Part shown: positions 50,059 through 58,128 of the stretch, piece by piece
How the letters are laid out: each line of letters begins with the position of its first letter
Position numbering within the stretch: the first letter of the stretch is position 1
Source: Candidatus Dormiibacterota bacterium
Lineage (GTDB): Bacteria > Chloroflexota > Dormibacteria > Dormibacterales > Dormibacteraceae
NCBI GenBank assembly: GCA_003139695.1
Contig: PLJM01000025.1
Coordinates: 1 to 64,000, forward strand
Length of the DNA: 64,000 nucleotides
Direction of reading: 5' to 3'
Notes under the pieces: generated by a model
What the model was told of the DNA's origin: nothing
The model's input: the letters and a program-made list of their open reading frames with translations, nothing else
The model's database searches: none
Position numbers and translations under genes: made by a program

Positions 50059-50131
50059 GACGTCCCCCTGAGGGCGTCGCGCCTGGCAAAGCCAGTTCCC
50101 GATGCCCCCCTTGCCCCGGGGGAGAGGGTGC
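50059..50131 (+). repeat. GC repeat family 3, copy near ctaC
   Basis: GACGTCCCCCTGAGGGCG then GCCTGGCAAAGCCAG and CCCCCCTTGCCCCGGGGG resemble the tandem units at 26994-27125. The GCCTGGC/GCCAG hairpin is preserved with a different loop. It lies in the divergent gap between the oxidase units, just before the ctaC start. Confidence 0.6.
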
Positions 50132-50165
50132 GAGTGCTACTTCTTGCTCAGATACACTTTGCGCC

Positions 50166-50945
50166 GTGAAACCACGCGGCCGATTGCCGCTCACGATCCT
50201 GGGCCTTGTCGCCGCCGCTTTCCTTCTCAGTTCCTGTGAAGGATTGGGCGGCATCTCCCCCATCTTTCCGACCCCCGTCTCGCCGAACGGGCAGGACATC
50301 TACAACCTCTATATCGCCATCTCTATCCCCGCGATCATCATCTTCATCGGCGTCGAGGCTGCCTTGCTGTGGGTGGTGCTTCGCTTCCGGCGCTCGAAGC
50401 AACCGGTGGGATATGTGCCGCCCCAGATCCACGGGCACAACGGGCTCGAGTTCACCTGGACCATCATCCCCTTGATCGTGGTCGTGGTTATCGCCGGCTA
50501 CAGCTTCCTAACCCTGAACAAGGACTTCGTGCCGATCACCAACGAAGACATGAACATCAGTGTCACCGGCCACCAGTTCGGTTGGACCTATTCGTATACG
50601 GAAGGCTTCACGGTCCACCAGGAGGGGACGCTTGCCGGCGACGTGACGCCTATGGAGGTGCCCATCCACAAGCTCGTGCGACTCAGTTTCGAGGGCACCG
50701 ACGTCATCCACTCATGGTGGGTGCCTGCCATCTCGGGCAAGACAGATGCCGTCCCCGGGTACACCAACTACGCGTGGCTGAAGATCGACCAGGTCGGCAC
50801 GTGGCGTGGAGAATGCGCGGAGCTCTGCGGCGCCGGCCACAGCACCATGCAGATCATCGTGAAGGCGGTCAGTCAGCAGGACTACGACGCCTGGGTGCAG
50901 CAGCAGCTCGCAGCGGCCCAAGCCACCCCGTCACCAAGCTCATGA
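50166..50945 (+). CDS. ctaC: Cytochrome c oxidase subunit II
   Basis: GTG 50166 gives 259 residues: a lipoprotein-like signal LLSSCEG, two transmembrane helices (about 42-65 and 92-113) and the CuA domain with DVIHSWWVPAISGKTDAVPG and GECAELCGAGHSTM, holding His, two Cys, Glu, His and Met ligands. No C-terminal cytochrome c is fused, so a separate electron donor is needed. It precedes ctaD by 27 bases. Confidence 0.95.
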   Translation: MKPRGRLPLTILGLVAAAFLLSSCEGLGGISPIFPTPVSPNGQDIYNLYIAISIPAIIIFIGVEAALLWVVLRFRRSKQPVGYVPPQIHGHNGLEFTWTIIPLIVVVVIAGYSFLTLNKDFVPITNEDMNISVTGHQFGWTYSYTEGFTVHQEGTLAGDVTPMEVPIHKLVRLSFEGTDVIHSWWVPAISGKTDAVPGYTNYAWLKIDQVGTWRGECAELCGAGHSTMQIIVKAVSQQDYDAWVQQQLAAAQATPSPSS

Positions 50946-50972
50946 GTAGCTCGGCGGTAGGATAAGGAATCG

Positions 50973-52634
50973 ATGGCGGCCACTCAAACCCTGCCCCGTC
51001 CCAAGCAGTACGACGACACATTCTTCAAGCCGATCAGCATCTGGCTGACCACGACCGATCACAAGCTGATCGGGATCATGTACATGGTCACCGGCATGTT
51101 GAGCTTCGTCCTGGCCGGGATTTTCGCGCTGATCATCAGGCTGCAACTTTCTCAACCCAATCTGTCAGTGGTCGACGCGGAGACCTACAACCAGCTCATC
51201 TCCGCGCATGGCGTGACGATGATCTTCTTCTTTGTCACGATCTTCCTGACGGGGATCGCCAACTACATGGTGCCGCTGATGATCGGCGCCCGCGACATGG
51301 CCTTCCCGCGCGTCAACCTTCTTGGCTTCTGGTTGGTCCCAGTCTCGATCCTGCTGTACTACGGCGGCTTTCTCTTCGGCAAGGGTGCGCTCGACGCGGG
51401 CTGGACGGGTTATGCGCCCCTGACCGAGAAGGCGTACCAGAACGGCAGCCTCGGAGTCGACTTCTGGGCGATGAGCATCATCGTCTGGGCCATCTCCGGA
51501 ATCATGGCCTCGACGAACTTCCTCACCACCATTGTCGCCCTGCGCGCGCCGGGCATGAAGCTCACGCGCATGCCGCTGTTCGTATGGGCGCAATCGTCGA
51601 CCTCGATCCTGCTGCTGATCGTCGGTGCTCCCCTTGCGGCAGCAATGATCCTTGTCGAGTGCGACCGCCAGCTCGGGACGCAGTTCTTCACGACTCAGGG
51701 CCGCCCGGTGCTCTACCAGCACCTGTTCTGGTTCTTCGGACACCCCGAGGTCTACATCATGATTCTGCCCGGCTTTGGCATGATCTCGGAGATCATCCCC
51801 GTCTTTGCGCGAAAGCCGATCTTCGGCTACATGTCGATGGTCGCTGCACTCTTCGGCATCGTGTTCCTGTCGATGACTGTGTGGGCGCACCACATGTTCA
51901 CGGTCGGTATGAACACCTACGTCGAAACCTTCTTCATGATCATGACGATGCTCATCGCGGTGCCGACGGGGATCAAGTTCTTCAATTGGATCGCGACCGC
52001 CTGGTGGGGCTCGATTGAGTTCACCGTGCCCATGAAGTTCGCGTGGGGGTTTCTCGCGACCTTCTTGATCGGGGGCATCACCGGTGTCTATCTGGCATCA
52101 GTGCCTGTCGACACGCAGCTTCACCAGTCCTACTACGTAGTGGCACACCTCCACTACGTGCTGTTCGGAGGCAGCGTTTTCACGATCTTCGCTGGTGTCT
52201 ACTACTGGTTCCCGAAGATCACAGGCCGCCTGCTCAGCAAGAGGCTGGGCGAATGGAACTTCTGGACCCTGTTCATCGGATTCAACGGGACGTTCCTGAT
52301 CATGCACACGCTGGGGCTCGAAGGCATGCCGCGGCGCATCGCCACCTACACCAACCCCGCGTGGGGCACCACCAACATGATCATCACCGTCTCTTCGTTC
52401 CTGATCGCGTTCTCGGTTCTGCTTTTCCTGATCAACATCGTCCGCAGCTGGCGTGGCGGCGAGATAGCAGGGGACGACCCGTGGCAGGCTAACTCGCTCG
52501 AGTGGGCGACGACCTCGCCACCACCGCCCTACAACTTCGAGAAGATCCCGCCGATTCACAGCTACATGCCGCTTCGCGACCTGCGCGAGGCGAGCGGGCA
52601 GCCCCCAGTACCGATACCGGCGCTGTCGAGCTAG
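50973..52634 (+). CDS. ctaD: Cytochrome c oxidase subunit I (aa3 type)
   Basis: The 553-residue 12-helix core has the heme/copper ligands in WFFGHPEVYIMILPGFG (His-Tyr cross-link pair), TVWAHHMFTVGM and VAHLHYVLFGG, plus the K-channel and D-channel-like residues of type A oxidases. It reduces O2 to water and pumps protons. It forms a unit with ctaC and a 59-residue gene; subunit III is in the divergent unit. Confidence 0.97.
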   Translation: MAATQTLPRPKQYDDTFFKPISIWLTTTDHKLIGIMYMVTGMLSFVLAGIFALIIRLQLSQPNLSVVDAETYNQLISAHGVTMIFFFVTIFLTGIANYMVPLMIGARDMAFPRVNLLGFWLVPVSILLYYGGFLFGKGALDAGWTGYAPLTEKAYQNGSLGVDFWAMSIIVWAISGIMASTNFLTTIVALRAPGMKLTRMPLFVWAQSSTSILLLIVGAPLAAAMILVECDRQLGTQFFTTQGRPVLYQHLFWFFGHPEVYIMILPGFGMISEIIPVFARKPIFGYMSMVAALFGIVFLSMTVWAHHMFTVGMNTYVETFFMIMTMLIAVPTGIKFFNWIATAWWGSIEFTVPMKFAWGFLATFLIGGITGVYLASVPVDTQLHQSYYVVAHLHYVLFGGSVFTIFAGVYYWFPKITGRLLSKRLGEWNFWTLFIGFNGTFLIMHTLGLEGMPRRIATYTNPAWGTTNMIITVSSFLIAFSVLLFLINIVRSWRGGEIAGDDPWQANSLEWATTSPPPPYNFEKIPPIHSYMPLRDLREASGQPPVPIPALSS

Positions 52635-52638
52635 CGAC

Positions 52639-52818
52639 GTGATCTTCCTCAACGCCGGGGAATGGGTGCCTGCGTGGCTCTACATGAGCATCACCTTCCT
52701 GGTGGCATCGCTGGGAGTAGTCGGATTGGGATGGTGGGTGCTGCGCGGCGACGCCCGCAACCGGGCGGCAGACGCGCAGCTGGAGAACACCGATCCAGAC
52801 GCGCCGCCGAAAATATAA
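52639..52818 (+). CDS. Small membrane protein after ctaD, 59 residues
   Basis: GTG 52639 opens a frame four bases after the ctaD stop. It has one transmembrane helix (about 12-34; WLYMSITFLVASLGVVGLGWWVL) and an acidic tail ending APPKI. The position and form suggest an accessory or single-helix oxidase subunit, as often seen after subunit I. The stop codon lies in the first stem of the following repeat. Confidence 0.65.
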   Translation: MIFLNAGEWVPAWLYMSITFLVASLGVVGLGWWVLRGDARNRAADAQLENTDPDAPPKI

Positions 52819-53027
52819 GAGGGAACCCAGATGGTTCCCTCTGCGCGCAAAGCGGCGTTGAGGATGGGCCTTACTGAATGCATCGAGCGTGCGGCTTCGC
52901 CGCAGGCTCTGCTCTCTTTCCGGTTATTGGATCGGATTAATTACGAATTAGCACTAAACGCCACGATTAGTAAACAGTAAGGACAAAGTCATGGCCGGGG
53001 GAACCCCGGCCAACCCTGCAGAGCTAG
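52817..53027 (+). repeat. Structured 3'-end element, copy G
   Basis: Starting in the preceding stop, AGAGGGAACC/GGTTCCCTCT is perfectly paired. The subtype 2 middle is shared with copies E and H over more than 70 bases. Then GGATTAATTACGAATTAGC and the core GGACAAAGTCATGGCCGGGG/CCCCGGCCAACCCTGC-AGAGCTAG. Nothing else lies before the protease gene. Confidence 0.8.
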
Positions 53028-53096
53028 TGAGTTAAGTGGCTCGACTAACCTAAAGAGATTCCAAACCTCGTCGATCTGGTAATCGTTGCTGCGACG

Positions 53097-54242
53097 TTGA
53101 TCGGCCTCGCCAACGGCTACCGCCGTGGGTTCTGGCTCTCGATGACGCAGTACCTCGGCCTGCTGGCCGGCGTGCTGCTCGGAGCCATTGCGGCGCAGCC
53201 CGTGCTGGACTACATCCACGTCACAAGCCCGGTCGCGCGTCCGCTCGGGGCCGTCCTCGTGCTGATCATCGGAGGCAGCCTCGGATCCAGCATCGGCTAC
53301 GCGACAGGTGAGCCGATCCGAAAGCGGATCTTGCGTGGCGGGCGACATAGCATCAGTGACTCCTTGGGCGGCGCCGCGTTTTCGGTGTTGGCCGTGCTGG
53401 TAGTCATTTGGTTCCTGGGCTTGAGCTTCTCGCGTGGACCGAGCCAAGAGGTCGCGCAGCAAATCCAGCAATCGGTTGTGCTCCATCAGCTGGACGCCAT
53501 CGCGCCGCAGCGCCCGGCGTTTCTCGCACGCGTCGGGGACATCCTCGCCGGGGTTCAATTTCCAGCCGTCTTCGCGGGACTCGAGCCCACGCTGCCGGCG
53601 GCGCTTCCGATTCCGGCCCCCAGCGTTGTCGATACGCCCGGCGTGAACAATGCCGCCCAGTCGGTGTTCAAGGTGTCCAGCCTTGGTTGCGGTGGCCTTG
53701 TCACCGGCAGCGGATTCGCCATCGGGGACGGCTACGTGGTCACGAACGCCCACGTTGTTTCCGGCACGCATTCCCATCAGCTGCAAACGGCCGCCGGTGA
53801 CGACCTGCCGGCCACCGTCGTTTACTTCGATCCCGCGCGCGACTTCGCCCTCCTGAGCGTGCCGGACCTGACGAGCCCGGGCCTGGGCCTCGCGCCTGCG
53901 TCGCGCGGCACGGGCGGGGCGGTGATCGGCTACCCCGGTGGCGGGCCTGAGCGGATTGAGCCGGCAATCGTCGACGGTGCCGTCGAAGCGGTGGGCCGCG
54001 ACATCTACAGCAACAACACGGTCACACGCCAGGTCTATGTGATCCAGGGAAGGGTGCGGCCTGGCAACTCTGGCGGCCCGCTCGTCGATCTCCAGGGCAA
54101 GGTTCTCGGCATCGTGTTCGCGACCTCGGCCAGCGACCCCAACCAGGCGTATGCACTGACCGACGACGAGATCAGCTCCGACCTGAACGACGTGAACGGC
54201 CGCCATCTGGTGGACACGAGCCGGTACGCCTGCGCCGCTTAG
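53097..54242 (+). CDS. MarP-like membrane serine protease (CvpA plus trypsin domain)
   Basis: The 381-residue protein has an N-terminal CvpA-like membrane part with four helices (about 1-115) and a trypsin-like domain with His in VTNAHVV, Asp in ARDFALL and Ser in RPGNSGGPLV. MarP (Rv3671c) of Mycobacterium resists acid and processes a wall hydrolase. Two Cys (SLGCGG and RYACAA) could form the MarP disulfide. TTG 53097 is used, but the typical CvpA N-terminus PNLVDLVIVAATLIGL is encoded in frame upstream to ATT 53058, so a non-canonical start there is likely. Confidence 0.9.
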   Translation: MIGLANGYRRGFWLSMTQYLGLLAGVLLGAIAAQPVLDYIHVTSPVARPLGAVLVLIIGGSLGSSIGYATGEPIRKRILRGGRHSISDSLGGAAFSVLAVLVVIWFLGLSFSRGPSQEVAQQIQQSVVLHQLDAIAPQRPAFLARVGDILAGVQFPAVFAGLEPTLPAALPIPAPSVVDTPGVNNAAQSVFKVSSLGCGGLVTGSGFAIGDGYVVTNAHVVSGTHSHQLQTAAGDDLPATVVYFDPARDFALLSVPDLTSPGLGLAPASRGTGGAVIGYPGGGPERIEPAIVDGAVEAVGRDIYSNNTVTRQVYVIQGRVRPGNSGGPLVDLQGKVLGIVFATSASDPNQAYALTDDEISSDLNDVNGRHLVDTSRYACAA

Positions 54243-54520
54243 TCGGGCCTTTTCGGCCCGACTTATGAGAGAAGACCAGTCGGTCTCCCTTAGTCGGGCC
54301 TTCCGCCCGACTTATGAGAGAAGACCAGTCGGTCTCCTCTGCGCGCAAGCGGCGTTAAGGATGGGCCTTACTGAATGCATCGAGCGTGCGGCTTCGCCGC
54401 AGGCTCTGCTCTTCATCCCGGGATGGGATTAATTACGAATTAGCCTCTCCACGCGGCGCCTTTAGTGGAGAGGACAAAGTCATGGCCGGGGGGGACCCCG
54501 GCCACCCCTGCCACGCTGGT
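54243..54520 (+). repeat. Structured 3'-end element, copy H with duplicated head
   Basis: It begins GTCGGGCC/GGCCCGAC then GAGAGAAGACC/GGTCTCC, and the same head repeats from 54291 (TCGGGC/GCCCGA, AGAGAAGACC/GGTCTCCTCT). The subtype 2 middle, CTCTCCAC/GTGGAGAG stem (54446-54472) and core GGACAAAGTCATGGCCGGGG/CCCCGGCC follow. It ends CCCTGCCACGCTGG, lacking CTAG. Confidence 0.8.
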
Positions 54521-54586
54521 GCTCGGCCCGAATCATGAGAGACGTAATGGCCGGGGGAACCCGGCCAACCCCCCACGCTGGTACTC
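54521..54586 (+). repeat. Remnant of a further structured element
   Basis: TGCTCGGCCCGAATCATGAGAGACGTAATGGCCGGGGG ... CCCGGCCAACCCCCCACGCTGG keeps a fused head (CGGCCCGA, ATGAGAGA) and core hairpin with the middle deleted. It lies next to the Trm112 gene 3' end. Confidence 0.6.
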
Positions 54587-54592
54587 GTCTTG

Positions 54593-54754
54593 TTACTCGG
54601 GTTTCGCTTCCTCGATCAGCATCACCGGTATGCCATCGACGATCGGATACAGGACCTTGCACTGCGGGCATCGCAGGTGGTCAGGCTCTTTGAGCTCCAC
54701 TTTCGTGTGACATTTCGGGCAGGCGAGGACTTCGAGTAGTTCCTGAGAGATCAC
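54593..54754 (-). CDS. Trm112 family protein
   Basis: GTG 54754 begins a 53-residue zinc-ribbon-like protein: ELLEVLACPKCHTKVEL (Cys pair) then LRCPQCKVLYPIVDGIPVML (second Cys pair), the YcaR/Trm112 pattern including the DGIPxML end. In other organisms Trm112 proteins partner methyltransferases. It is divergent from the DUF5671 gene across 26 bases. Confidence 0.88.
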   Translation of the reverse strand: MISQELLEVLACPKCHTKVELKEPDHLRCPQCKVLYPIVDGIPVMLIEEAKPE

Positions 54755-54780
54755 TGGCGCATGGTAGTACGGTTGGCGCC

Positions 54781-56484
54781 ATGATCCTGCGCCGGCTGTA
54801 TCTGTACCTGGTCAGCGCCGCCGCCCTGGGCACGCTGGCGGCCGGCTTGTCCGCGCTTGGATTCAACGTTCTCCTGTTCGTTTTCAACGACCCCAATGCC
54901 GACGCAGGCAGGGGCGCCCTCGCCGGTGCCACCGCTGCGACGGTGGTCGGGCTGCTGGTGTGGGGCGTGCATTTCTGGTTCGCGCGCCGCTACGCACGTC
55001 GCGATCCCGCGGAGCGAGCCTCAGCGATACGCCGGCTGTACGTCTACTGGGCTTGCCTGGTGATGTCGATTGGCGCGGCGATCGCACTAGACACCGCGAT
55101 CTCCAATTACCTGCACCCCATCTTCGATTGCCCCGCCGTGAGCAACCCGAACGAGAATGTGTTCTCGCCGTTCGTCTGCGGAGCGAATGCCAGTCTGCTC
55201 CCCACGGCCCAAGCGGCCTGGATTGCCCTGGTCCTCGGCGCCTTCTGGGCTCTGCACTATCGAATCGCCGTGCGCGACCGGGCGGCTGTCGGCGAGCAAG
55301 GCCGCTCGGCCTCGCTGCGTCGCTGGTACATGTACCCGGCGGTCCTAGTCGGCCTGCTGATGACGCTGTCGGGCGCCACCAGCCTGCTGATTCTCGTTTG
55401 GCTTCGGCTGATGAACAGCTCGCTCGCGACAGACCAAGGCCGATACATCGGCGACGCAGTCGGGTTGCTGGCGGGAGGCCTTGTCCTATGGGGATTCCAC
55501 GCCCGCGTGCTGGCGCAGAAACACCTCGAAGACGATCGCAAGTCGACGCTGCGCGCCCTCGAGGGCTTTATCGCGGTTGCCATCTCCATGGTGTTCGCCC
55601 TTATCGGGGCCGCCCAGATCCTCTACTACGCTCTCGCGCGACTGATCGGGGTTACGAACCCGGGCAACGTTGGCAACGACGTTGTCGCCGCCATGGCGGC
55701 GCCAGTTTCGGTCCTCGTCGTGTACGGAGCAGCGTGGTTCCTTGTGCGCCGGCGTCTAGCGCGCGACACCGGCTCGCACGAGGTCGACCGCCAGGCCGGG
55801 GTGCGCCGTCTGTACACGAACCTCGCTGCCCTCGTGTCGATGGCAGCGCTGGGAACCGCTGCGGCAGGCGTCCTGTGGAACCTCGCCGAGCAGATCGAGG
55901 CCCCGCTCATCGGAGTGACGGCTACTGACTGGAGGGACCCGATCAGCTTCTGGGCGACCCTGTTCGTCGTCGGCGGGGTGGTGTGGTTGGCGCATTGGCG
56001 GCACGCACCATGGCCGGGTGACCGCCAATCTCTGAGCCGGCGCCTGTACGTATGGGCGGCTCTCCTGGTCAGCGTGCTCGCGGTGCTCGGGTCCGGCATC
56101 GGAATCTTGAACGTCGTGCTTCAACAGGTGTTCAGCGCAACGCCTCGACTCAACATCACTTCCAATCTCGACTTCGGCCACTACCTCGCCGTCCTGGTGG
56201 TCGCGGCGCTTATCGGTGTTTATCACTGGCGCGTGCTGAGGGCTGACGCAGCGGCGCGGCCCGCGAAACATGAGGTCGAACCGGCCCGGGTGGTCGTCGG
56301 GACACAGGCAGTTGATTCGACGATCGCGACAACGCCGGCCACATCGACCTCAGCCTCCTCGGTCCCACACGGCAAGCGATACGTGCTGTCAGTGATGGAT
56401 GCCAGCGAGGACGACGTGCATCAGGCGCTGTCTAACCTGCCCCCCGCAGCCAGCTACCGGCTGATCCCGGAATCGGAGTCCTGA
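54781..56484 (+). CDS. DUF5671 repeat membrane protein
   Basis: The 567-residue protein is made of four similar units of about 125 residues, each opening with a RRLYLYLVSAAALG-like segment (residues 4, about 82, 177 and 340) and two to three helices; RRLYTNLAALVSMAALG and RRLYVWAALLVSVLAVLG are later versions. DUF5671 membrane proteins are frequent in Chloroflexota, function unknown. A cytoplasmic C-terminal tail (about 500-567) has a Thr/Ser-rich linker and a small MDASEDDVHQALSNLPPAASY segment. Confidence 0.8.
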   Translation: MILRRLYLYLVSAAALGTLAAGLSALGFNVLLFVFNDPNADAGRGALAGATAATVVGLLVWGVHFWFARRYARRDPAERASAIRRLYVYWACLVMSIGAAIALDTAISNYLHPIFDCPAVSNPNENVFSPFVCGANASLLPTAQAAWIALVLGAFWALHYRIAVRDRAAVGEQGRSASLRRWYMYPAVLVGLLMTLSGATSLLILVWLRLMNSSLATDQGRYIGDAVGLLAGGLVLWGFHARVLAQKHLEDDRKSTLRALEGFIAVAISMVFALIGAAQILYYALARLIGVTNPGNVGNDVVAAMAAPVSVLVVYGAAWFLVRRRLARDTGSHEVDRQAGVRRLYTNLAALVSMAALGTAAAGVLWNLAEQIEAPLIGVTATDWRDPISFWATLFVVGGVVWLAHWRHAPWPGDRQSLSRRLYVWAALLVSVLAVLGSGIGILNVVLQQVFSATPRLNITSNLDFGHYLAVLVVAALIGVYHWRVLRADAAARPAKHEVEPARVVVGTQAVDSTIATTPATSTSASSVPHGKRYVLSVMDASEDDVHQALSNLPPAASYRLIPESES

Positions 56485-56487
56485 CCC

Positions 56488-57123
56488 ATGGACGCGCAGA
56501 CAATCCTCACCACCACCCGCTCGGTCCGAAAGCGGCTCGACTTTGACAGGCTGGTCCCGCGCGAGTTGCTCCTCGAATGTCTCGAGGTTGCCGTCCAGGC
56601 CCCGACCGGATCCAACAGGCAGGGTTGGCAGTTCGTTTTCGTCACCGAGGCCGACAAGAAGCAGATCATCGGCGAGCTGTATCGAAAGTCGTGGTACGCG
56701 TACGCGGCGAGTGGCGGCCAGAGGTATGCGAAGGACGACCCGCGACGCGAACAGCTGCCTCGCGTAGCCTCGTCGGCGCAGTACCTCGCCGACCGCATGC
56801 ACGAGGTGCCGGTCATGGTCATCCCTTGCATCGAGGGCCGCGTCGATCGTCCCGGGGTCTCCAACATGGAGATGGCAGGTCTCTACGGTTCCATTCTTCC
56901 GGCTGCTTGGAGCTTCCTGCTCGCCGCTCGCGATCGCGGCGTCGTCGGATCCTGGACGACCCTTCATCTCAGATATGAGCGCGAGGTGGCCGAGCTGCTG
57001 GGCATTCCGTATGAGCGTTACACGCAGACTGCGCTGCTTGCGATGGGGTTCAGCACCGGCGGTGAGTTCAAGCCGGCGCAGCGAATTCCGCTGGATGGCA
57101 TCGTCCACTGGGAGAAGTGGTAG
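56488..57123 (+). CDS. Nitroreductase family protein
   Basis: The 211 residues follow the NADPH/FMN nitroreductase fold: TTRSVRKRLDFDR with the FMN-phosphate Arg, QAPTGSNRQGWQFVFV, then SILPAAWSFLLAARDRGVVGSWTTLHLRYEREVAELLGIP and the C-terminal GGEFKPAQRIPLDGIVHWEKW. It reduces nitro or other electron-poor substrates. It starts three bases after the DUF5671 stop and overlaps the next gene by 7 bases. Confidence 0.9.
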   Translation: MDAQTILTTTRSVRKRLDFDRLVPRELLLECLEVAVQAPTGSNRQGWQFVFVTEADKKQIIGELYRKSWYAYAASGGQRYAKDDPRREQLPRVASSAQYLADRMHEVPVMVIPCIEGRVDRPGVSNMEMAGLYGSILPAAWSFLLAARDRGVVGSWTTLHLRYEREVAELLGIPYERYTQTALLAMGFSTGGEFKPAQRIPLDGIVHWEKW

Positions 57124-57755
57124 CGCAGGCGCTGCTCGACCTGGTCGACTGGCGCCGGCGAGTCGGCGACCTGTACCGCGTGCGCGGCACGGACGCGCTC
57201 CAGCAATTCAAGCGAGGACGCGATGAGCTTTTCAGGACTCACCCGCAGTCGCCAATCGAGCCGGACGAACGCGCCGCTTTCAAAGGCCTGAGTTATTTTT
57301 CCCAGGACCCTGACTACCGCGTCCAGGCGCGAGTCGAGGACGGCGACGGGGGCGAGTTGCTCATCGACACCGGCGGCGACGACGGGGCCGTGCGATACCG
57401 GCGCGCCGCTACGCTGGTATTCGAGCTGGGCGGTGAGGCCTGCCGCCTGACCGTCCTCAGCCTGGTGCAATACGCGGGCGGTTTGTTCGTGCCTTTCCGC
57501 GACACGACCTCGGGTCGTGAGACATATGGTGGAGGGCGCTACCTGTTCGACACCGCCAAGGACACCGATGGCCTGGTGCTGGAGATCGCGCCTGGCTCGC
57601 CGGAGGTCGTGATCGATTTCAACTACGCATACAACGCCTCCTGCGCCTACAGCCCGCGATGGGCTTGCCCCCTTGCCCCACCCGAGAACTACCTCAGGGT
57701 GCCAGTAAGGGCCGGCGAACGCGTATACAAGGCTCCCGTCGTAACCGAGCAGTAG
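57117..57755 (+). CDS. DUF1684 domain protein
   Basis: GTG 57117 gives 212 residues matching DUF1684: WRRRVGDLYRV, FRTHPQSPIEPDERAAFKGLSYFSQDPDYRVQARVE, FVPFRDTTSGRETYGGGRYLF and VIDFNYAYNASCAYSPRWACPLAPPENYLRVPVRAGE. DUF1684 proteins are widespread, of unknown biochemistry, and here in an apparent operon with a nitroreductase. Confidence 0.9.
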   Translation: MVAQALLDLVDWRRRVGDLYRVRGTDALQQFKRGRDELFRTHPQSPIEPDERAAFKGLSYFSQDPDYRVQARVEDGDGGELLIDTGGDDGAVRYRRAATLVFELGGEACRLTVLSLVQYAGGLFVPFRDTTSGRETYGGGRYLFDTAKDTDGLVLEIAPGSPEVVIDFNYAYNASCAYSPRWACPLAPPENYLRVPVRAGERVYKAPVVTEQ

Positions 57756-57775
57756 CGTGGGGCGTTGCCATCGAC

Positions 57776-57973
57776 ATGAAGCTCGGAACCATCATCTGGG
57801 TTGCTGTCGCGCTCGTGATCCTGCTGTACGGCACAGTCGCCGTGTTCGAGGCCTTCGACAGGGTCTCGCACTCGAACAGCGACACGATCCGGCCGTTCGT
57901 CATCACGATGGGCCCTGTCTGGGCCCTGGCGATCGCCGCAGCCGCGGTGTTGCTCAGAAAGCGGAGCAACTGA
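57776..57973 (+). CDS. Small two-helix membrane protein, unknown
   Basis: ATG 57776 opens 65 residues: MKLGTIIWVAVALVILLYGT (helix 1), a loop FEAFDRVSHSNSDTIRP and a second helix ending in LLRKRSN. It lies 20 bases after the DUF1684 stop on the same strand. I recognise no family; the two-helix form suggests an accessory membrane protein. Confidence 0.5.
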   Translation: MKLGTIIWVAVALVILLYGTVAVFEAFDRVSHSNSDTIRPFVITMGPVWALAIAAAAVLLRKRSN

Positions 57974-57998
57974 GGACGCGGTTCGCCTGATCGTCGAC

Positions 57999-58095
57999 GG
58001 TCCGGCCGGCGCCGGACCTCCCCGCGTCCACTGCGGACGCGCTCGCAGCCCCACCCCCATCGCCTCCCCGGCCGAGCGGGGAGGGGAGTTATTCG
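57999..58095 (+). repeat. GC-rich hairpin cluster (repeat family 2-like)
   Basis: Three palindromes follow each other: GTCCGGCCGGCGCCGGAC, GCGTCCACTGCGGACGC and CCTCCCCGGCCGAGCGGGGAGG. The last matches the first hairpin of family 2. The cluster separates the DUF1684 unit from the LysR gene and may end transcription. Confidence 0.55.
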
Positions 58096-58128
58096 CGGGA
58101 CCCATAGATAGAATTTGGGTTTACCGCC

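Noticed and set aside
4096-54586. The repeat elements as a CRISPR array or simple terminators
   Set aside because: Copies are dispersed over kilobases without spacers, and they are far longer than terminators, with most conservation in the 3' core rather than a U tract.
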